From: Anthopleura xanthogrammica
Lineage: Eukaryota; Cnidaria; Anthozoa; Actiniaria; Actiniidae
DNA length: 64,000 nt
Direction: 5' to 3'
Assembly: GCA_964019055.1 (NCBI GenBank)
Contig: OZ025208.1
Location: 10,632,597-10,696,596, forward strand
This document shows positions 58,042 through 64,000 of the stretch, in pieces; positions within the stretch are counted from its first letter, which is position 1; each line of letters starts with the position of its first letter. Made by a program: the position numbers and the translations under genes. The notes under the pieces are model-generated. The model ran no database searches, was not told where the DNA came from, and saw only the letters and a list, made by a program, of their open reading frames with translations.

Positions 58042-59033
58042 ATGAAACTCTCGTGTCTTTTCTTGTTTCTGTTTGGCTTGCAGCTCCTTTTAATAACAGA
58101 AGGAGCACGACTGTTGAGGGCCATAAAAGGTGAATACGGCTACCTTAAAGTTGTTGTACCCAACTTCAAGAAGATGGTTGATTTAATGACGAGTGGGAAC
58201 AACAAGTTGGATCAAATCATCAAAGAATTGGAAAGATACTCTTGCAAAAGTAAGTATACCTAAATGAAGCAAAATTCAGAACATATTACAAAATCACGCA
58301 GCAATTTGTAACTAAGGAAGGATGTCCAAGGAAAAATTCAAGATTTCAAAAAAAATAAACATCCTGCTTTGAACTCGACAGCAGGACGTGCGACAACGAT
58401 TTTTGAAAAAAAATCTTTCCCTCACGTCTCAGTTCCCTAATAAAAAAAAATAAAAAAATAAACATTTCCGACTTTTGTTTTGTTCGGAAAAAAAGTAACT
58501 TTGAAAGTATAGTCTTATAGTTTTTTAACGCCTCTTTTTATAACTGATTTTTTTTAGACTTTAAAAGGATGGACTTTGAGAATGGAATCAACGACTGGAC
58601 TAAAACAGGCACCGCATTCAATAACCAGCCAACCTATGGTGATAACCCGACCCACAGGAAGCGTGGTCAGCCAGCACAACAAGAAGGCCACTGGTGGATT
58701 GGAGGCTACGAAAATCGCCCTGGTAAATCTTATCCGGCAGGAAAGATTCAAGGTGACGGACCGAAAGGGACACTCACTTCCCCAGTCTTTCGCATCACGG
58801 GCAAAACCCTCACCTTTCTGATTGGCGGTGGTTGTGATATCACGACAGTACGACTCGAGCTGTTGATTAGTGGTCAGGTGATGAAGAAAGAGACTGGGAA
58901 GTGTAACGAGTCCATGGAGAGACGATACTGGGATGTGAGACACTTCCATGGCAAAGTAGCTCAAATCAGGCTTGTGGATCAGAGTAGCGGAGGCTGGGGA
59001 CACATCAACTTTGACGACTTGAGTTGTGTTTAA
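58042..59033 (+). CDS. Gene E: small secreted protein, leader plus beta-sandwich-like domain
   Basis: Two exons, 58042-58249 and 58558-59033, 227 aa. Exon 1 encodes a signal peptide (MKLSCLFLFLFGLQLLL), a VPNFKKMVDLM segment and a short heptad-like stretch ending in Cys. Exon 2 encodes a compact domain beginning MDFENGINDWTKTGTAF, with HWWIGGYENRP, GTLTSPVF, LTFLIGGGCD and RLVDQSSGGWGHINFDD. The last motifs recall a beta-sandwich domain found in bacterial multi-domain secreted proteins and some glycosidases (pattern recall, not a search). Exon 1 is homologous to exon 1 of gene F, but the C-terminal domains are unrelated. Role unknown; an extracellular binding protein is the likely guess. A 3' UTR intron (59035-59143) follows the stop. 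Confidence 0.85.
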
Positions 59034-59231
59034 GGTACTTGAAAAACTGATATATACGGATAAGGCATTTATTAGTGCAATTTTTAACTTTTCTAATAGT
59101 TCGCTAACTCAGTTTATCTCTTGCATATGTCTTTTCCATGCAGGCCAAGATTCGTACGATCCAGCGTGAAGTTCGTAGAAGGAATTAGAAGGAATTGAAG
59201 AAACATATCAATTAATTATTTAGTATTGTAG

Positions 59232-59237
59232 AATAAA
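59232..59237 (+). promoter_or_regulatory. Poly(A) signal of gene E
   Basis: AATAAA about 90 bp into the inferred last exon, after the 3' UTR intron with donor TAAG/GTACTT and acceptor CATGCAG. Confidence 0.6.
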
Positions 59238-60200
59238 CTCATAGTTGATCCTATATCCGTGTCGTTATTATTTCCATAATCTTAAGTGACCGACTCTCAT
59301 TACGTATACTTTCATAATGTGTCTCCTTATACTACCTGTTTCCACAAATATCATGTCTCTTTGCAATTCGTCTAAAGTCTATTATAATTAAGCCACAGGG
59401 TCGTTAGCCCTTCCTTTGAATTTCCTTTTTTTTTTTATTTCCGTTCGACTACAATGCTGAACTATAATAAGGAAATTGTTTTCTGCAAGACCGACATCCA
59501 GGTTACTAGTAAAAGAGGCGTGTAGAAATACTTGAAACATTTTAGAGCTTTTTCTGAGTTTTATACATCCATATATCCATACATCTTAATTCATGCGTGC
59601 ATCTTTGAAGCTTCTTATTTAAGAAGAACCGAAGGGTACTTAGGTATCTTAAACGGAAAAACGATATTATACACCTTTGTAATACTTAACCCTTTAGCCT
59701 TCACTTTTCACGCTCCAGTCCCCCTGTATAATATGCTTTAAAGCTAAGTCTCTACAAAGATAACAGGTATATAATATACCTCAAGCTATTAGCATAACAC
59801 TATAGAGATTTAAATACTTTCCATAGCAACCGTGGCTGGTAAGCTGGTAAATAGGTAAGTCCCCCCTTAAAGCTAAGTCTCTACAAAGATAACAGATATA
59901 TAATATACCTCAAGCTATTATCATAACACTATAGTTTTATATTATCCTCCTACTTCAAAACCATATCTTTACTCAGGCCATGATTTGAAAATTCATGGCG
60001 AGTTTAATGAACCCGAGTGTTCGAGGATCCTAAATTGGCTTTGTCTCAAAAGTTTAGAACAAAATTAGCTCAAATCAACTTGAAACGCAACAATAATTCA
60101 GGACTATGGACCTATTTGCTGGCAGTGATTCGACCAACTGATTTCATTTGCACCCGACTTTCCCTTCCTTCTTTACAAATGCTTCTATGCAAATGAATTG
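59238..60200. other. E-F spacer
   Basis: No coding exon seen. Holds the 68-bp direct-repeat structure at 59738-59934. The gene F promoter block (AAAAATTCCTGTTAC, TTTTTCCTC, GAGTTGCTAC) begins near 60,230, outside this interval. Confidence 0.65.
59738..59934. repeat. 68-bp direct repeats flanking a 61-bp insert
   Basis: Copies at 59738-59805 and 59867-59934 (TTAAAGCTAAGTCTCTACAA...) differ at two positions. The insert holds the same core as gene B intron 10439-10492 (TAGCAAC.GTGGCTGGTAA; AGGTAAGTCCCCCC) with a small internal GCTGGTAA duplication. Confidence 0.87.
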
Positions 60201-60306
60201 CTAATTGTTTACGCATACTAGAAACGAGTAAAAATTCCTGTTACGATTTTTCCTCTTATCTTTTTGAGTTGCTACCCAGCTGCGAAGAACAGAAGAACAG
60301 CTGAAA

Positions 60307-61705
60307 ATGAAAGTGTTGGTTCTTTTCTTGATTCTGTTTTGCTTACAGCTCCTCCTAAGTGAAGGAGTACAAGTAACCAAGATCAAAAAAGGTGGTAATG
60401 TTTACGTTAACGTCTTTGTGCCTAATTCCAAAAAGATGTTTGGCTTGATGAAGATGTTGGACAAGAAGTTCGATCGACTTATGAAAGCTATTGGCTCCGA
60501 AAGCGGCCTCTCTTGTCCCAAAAGTAAGTTTAACGGTTTTGATATTTTAGAATTGGTCATTATTTCAAGATGTTATCATAATTTTGAAATTTAGTGCCCA
60601 AGAACTGTGCTGAAGTCCTCAGGTGTGGTGGCCGGACAAGCAGGGTCTACACAGTCAAACCAGACAGCAAAGCACCCTTTAAGGTTAAAACGATAATGTT
60701 TGTTTAAAGGCAAAGCTAAGTAGCATAATTTGAGTTGATTAAGATGGTTAATCCTTTTCCCCCCAAAACAACAGGTTTACTGCGACCAGAAGACTAATGG
60801 CGGTGGATGGACAGTCTTCCAAAGAAGAAAAGACGGATCCGTTAACTTCTATCGCGGGTGGACTGACTATAAAAACGGCTTCGGTGACCTGAGAGGCGAG
60901 TTTTGGTTGGGGCTAGAGAAAATCTATCGACTTACCCATCAGACCCGTAACCGTCTTCGTGTGGATCTGGAGGACACGAGTGGTGTCCGTGCGTATGCCG
61001 AGTACGATTACTTTGCCGTGTCGAGTGAAAGAAGCAAGTACAGCTTGAGTCTTGGGACTTACACAGGTAATAAAAGAGAGAATAATTGTGATAAGCTGTT
61101 TGTGCACTTATGTTGCTGAATGATCGCAGCAAATAAAGCTGAAGAAGTAATAACATAGGTGTTTGGCCATGCATTTGAGGCGAGGCTTTCCTTGACATCT
61201 TACAAATAATTAAGTTTTTGCCATTGCTGTTGCTGTTGCAGTTGGTATTACTTTGTCGTCGTCGTCGTCGTTGTTGTTGTTGTTGATGACGATGATGTTG
61301 TTGTTAACTTCGTAAACTAAGCTGGTATACAGCTGCAGAAAACGTGATTAGAAATAAATTCCACATTTTCACCATAAATATAATGTGGCCAAACATCCTT
61401 TTATTGTATGAATGTGGCCATAAATAATGCAATGTTACATTTTGTAAGGCAATTCAGGCGATTCGATGTCTTTTCAACGAGGTATGGCTTTCTCCACTAA
61501 AGATCATGACAATGACACGTGGGGAAGTCACTGTGCCGTTACATTCAAAGGAGCCTGGTGGTACAAAAATTGCCTTCGATCGAACCTCAATGGTCAGTAC
61601 CTCCACGGGAAGCACAGCAAACCTTGGCAAGGTGTCGTGTGGTACGATTGGAAAGGTCATAGCTACTCTCTTAAGGGAGACGAGTTAAAGATAAGACCAT
61701 TGTAA
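60307..61705 (+). CDS. Gene F: secreted fibrinogen-related (ficolin-like) protein
   Basis: Four exons, 60307-60523, 60595-60683, 60775-61066 and 61449-61705, 284 aa, frame kept throughout. Exon 1 gives a signal peptide (MKVLVLFLILFCLQLLLSEG) and a VPNSKKMFGLM segment homologous to gene E, ending SCPK. Exons 2-4 encode a full fibrinogen C-terminal domain: NCAEVLRCGG, VYCDQKTNGGGWTVFQRR, GFGDLRGEFWLGLEKI, the calcium site DHDNDTWGSHCA, WWYKNCLRSNLNGQY and the C-terminal LKGDELKIRPL. Such domains in ficolins, tachylectins and FREPs bind acetylated sugars or microbial surfaces. A lectin or opsonin role is inferred, not shown. AATAAA at 61844-61849. Confidence 0.92.
61252..61305. repeat. (GTC/GTT)n triplet tract
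   Basis: CGT triplets changing into TGT and GAT triplets in the last intron of gene F. Confidence 0.9.
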
Positions 61706-61843
61706 AATGAGGACCAACTCAAGCCGCCTTTCCTCACGTTAACAAGTTTAGACACTAGAGTAGGTTTTAAATGTGAGTGAATTGTGAACGTCCCGTTCAT
61801 GGCGGCTGGTCAATTTGCTAACAGTAAAATTAAAGGAGTAAGA

Positions 61844-61849
61844 AATAAA
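61844..61849 (+). promoter_or_regulatory. Poly(A) signal of gene F
   Basis: AATAAA about 140 bp after the stop codon of gene F. Confidence 0.6.
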
Positions 61850-62530
61850 AGACAGTATAAAATATTTTTGTTGTTTGAATAATAATCAGTTTCAAAAAAA
61901 GGAAATGGAAAAAAATGAAAGAAAAATATTCTGGAAAATAAAATGGTCTAAATATCCTGACACAACCTCTGGGCTGATCAAAGTCATCAGGGCACGGCAG
62001 TAACTCACAGATAAGCAAAAAGGTGAAAATATAAACCAGGCCTCATAGTGCATTCAAGTCATTGTCAAATAATAGCCCGAGTAAAACTGCAAAGCAAACT
62101 GGACGCAAGATTACCCCATCAAAGTTTCCATGAAAAGTGTAATTTGACGGCAACGTAAGCCGATGCATATATAAATACGCTGTGGACGTGACAGACATCA
62201 TGACGAGCTTAACAATTTAGAATCTTACGTTTTACTTAAACAGAAGTGAATAAAAAGCCTTTTTCAGGTTCAGCATTATAAAATAAACAGATATCAAGTG
62301 ATTGCTTTGAATTGTTAATACGAGAGAGGTTTTGAAAATTCAAGTCCAGGTTGAAAATTCACGAAAACAAACCAAAGAATAACAAAAAATTCATTCAATA
62401 TATTTACAAATCTTAAAAAAGATAGTGTAAACAAATGACATTAATGAGTAAGTTTTAAATATATATAACGCAAAACAGTAGTATAAGCACAGTACAAACA
62501 TATACCACTATAGGCATCAACTACTACAGG
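61850..62530. other. Downstream spacer with a possible promoter
   Basis: A TATA-like GCATATATAAATACGC near 62,165-62,180 precedes an ATG at 62201 that opens only six codons. No downstream exon is recognisable before the repeat arrays. Otherwise nothing seen. Confidence 0.3.
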
Positions 62531-62534
62531 TATT

Positions 62535-63105
62535 TTTCAGACAGAATCTAGAATGACATTTTGACATCCTAGATGTACCCTTCAAATAGGAATTCAGTCC
62601 TTTACTGAAGAAGTATCTTGACGATTATATTAAAGCTGTGTCTTATGAAAACCTTGCATTAACCACTACAACTTTTTTTCAAGACAGAATCTAGAATGAC
62701 ATTTTGACATCCTAGACGCACCCTTCAGCTATGAATTTCCTTTACCAGTTTACTGAAGAAGCATATTGACGATTATACATATTAATGCTTTTTCTTATGA
62801 AAACCTTGCATCAACAACTACAACTTTTTTTCAAGCCAGAATCTAGAATGACATTTTGACATCCTAGACGCACCCTTCAGCTATGAATTTCCTTTACCAG
62901 TTTACTGAAGAAGCATATTGACGATTATACATATTAATGCTTTTTCTTATGAAAACCTTGCATCAACAACTACAACTTTTTTTCAAGCCAGAATCTAAAA
63001 TGACATTTTGACATCCTAGATGCACCCTTCAACTAGGAATTCAGTCTTTTACTGAAGAAGTATTTTGACGATTATATTAAAGCTGTGTCCTATGAAATCC
63101 TCGGA
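62535..63105. repeat. Tandem repeat of 143-152-bp units, four copies
   Basis: GAATCTAGAATGACATTTTG or a close variant starts at 62544, 62687, 62839 and 62991. The middle two units are nearly identical; the outer two share a shorter CAGTC(C/T)TTTACTGAAG variant. Confidence 0.92.
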
Positions 63106-63404
63106 AATATCTATAGTTTCTTATTTTTAAGTAAAACACCTTGACTACTTGTTCTTACTTACCCTTACTCTTACTCTAATACTTATACTGATTATGTTTA
63201 AGATTATGTTATTTTTATCCCACCTTAATTTGAAGACATTGCAAAATGCAAGAATATTTAAATCGGTAGCATGACGCCGCGGTTGTCAAAGTAAACATCA
63301 CTGGTTTTGGAGGTGATTGTATCCTAAAGAAAAACGAACCAAACAAGTTTATTGTGAAAAATTTTCAAATCCATGCTGGATAATGTGACATACAAATTAA
63401 ATGT

Positions 63405-63912
63405 CAAAAAAAGTTCTTTGAGCCCAATGATATAGTTGATAGGAAAGGTTATTTCAAGAACATTGTGCATTGTTCATTGTTCATTGTTTGTGCAAAAGTT
63501 CTTTGAGCCCAATGATATAGTTGATAGGAAAGGTTATTTCAAGAACATTGTGGATTGTTCATTGTTCATTGTTCATTGTTTGTGCAAAAGTTATTTGAGC
63601 CCAGTGATATAGTTGATAGGAAAGGTTATTTCAAGAACATTGTGCATTGTTCATTGTTCATTGTTTGTGCAAAAGTTCTTTGAGCCCAATGATATAGTTG
63701 ATAGGAAAGGTTATTTCAAGAACATTGTGGATTGTTCATTGTTCATTGTTCATTGTTTGTGCAAAAGTTCTTTGAGCCCAATGATATAGTTGATAGGAAA
63801 GGTTATTTCAAGAACATTGTGCATTGTTCATTGTTCATTGTTTGTGCAAAAGTTCTTTGAGCCCAATGATATAGTTGATAGGAAAGGTTATTTCAAGAAC
63901 ATTGTGCATTGT
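63405..63912. repeat. Tandem repeat with alternating 85- and 92-bp units
   Basis: AAGTTCTTTGAGCCCAATGA or a variant starts at 63411, 63496, 63588, 63673, 63765 and 63850. The spacing alternates 85, 92, 85, 92, 85 because odd and even units differ by one TTCATTG copy and by GTGCATTG versus GTGGATTG, so the true period is 177 bp. Confidence 0.93.
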
Positions 63913-64000
63913 GGAACTATTTAATTAGATATTTAGCATTTTTACTCTTATTTCACGTTGGCACAACTGCAAACAAATGCGCGCAGTTTGAGCATGTGCA

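Noticed and set aside
58554..59003. 149-codon minus-strand ORF
   Set aside because: Antisense of the gene E second exon. The plus strand has the signal peptide, splice junctions and a motif-bearing domain.
1..64000. CRISPR arrays, operons, bacterial terminators
   Set aside because: Regularly spaced repeats here are exon units, satellites or microsatellites. Spliceosomal introns and domain content show a eukaryotic genome.

Overview
This is animal genomic DNA, almost certainly from a cnidarian, most likely an anthozoan such as a coral or sea anemone. It is AT-rich. Its genes are split into many small exons, mostly bounded by phase-1 introns, with GT..AG junctions. Secreted astacin metalloproteases with thrombospondin-1, MAM and ShK (SXC) modules are typical of cnidarians. 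Introns and spacers are crowded with short foldback (MITE-like) elements, tRNA-derived SINEs and simple repeats. The species cannot be fixed from the sequence alone.

Positions 1-55,317 hold four astacin-family genes, all on the + strand, called A to D here. A (156-6932) lacks its 5' end because of the window edge. B (8895-19623), C (20687-29782) and D (46271-55317) have a signal peptide, an acidic propeptide with an aspartate-switch-like YQGD motif, a furin-like RTKR/NAV cleavage site, a zinc protease domain with the [19 protein letters not shown] motif and SIMHY Met-turn, two TSP1 repeats, a three-exon MAM domain and a C-terminal run of one-exon ShK domains. The spliced models stay in frame: B about 893 aa, C about 651 aa, D about 788 aa, A at least 629 aa.

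A, B and C are recent tandem copies. The spacing from the B start to the C start is about 11.8 kb, and promoter, intron and 3'-flank sequence is conserved between them. D is more diverged and lies beyond a 14-kb spacer. The genes differ mostly in the tail: B has 7 ShK exons, A has 5 plus one nonsense-mutated relic, D has 4, and C has 1 plus a dead relic of the last ShK exon 2.1 kb downstream. B also has a damaged second MAM exon whose 5' part is replaced by a short piece matching the propeptide exon.

The spacer 32,013-46,270 has no convincing host gene. It holds long inverted repeats, repeated modules, poly-T tracts and a fragment resembling the C-terminus of a non-LTR retrotransposon reverse transcriptase.

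Positions 58,042-61,705 hold two small secreted-protein genes, E and F. They share a promoter-proximal block and a homologous first exon (signal peptide, a VPNxKKM segment and a cysteine) but carry unrelated C-terminal domains: E a one-exon beta-sandwich-like domain, F a complete fibrinogen-related (ficolin-like) domain. This looks like exon shuffling onto a common secretion/oligomerisation leader, possibly building extracellular recognition proteins. Positions 61.7-64 kb hold two tandem repeat arrays and no recognised gene.
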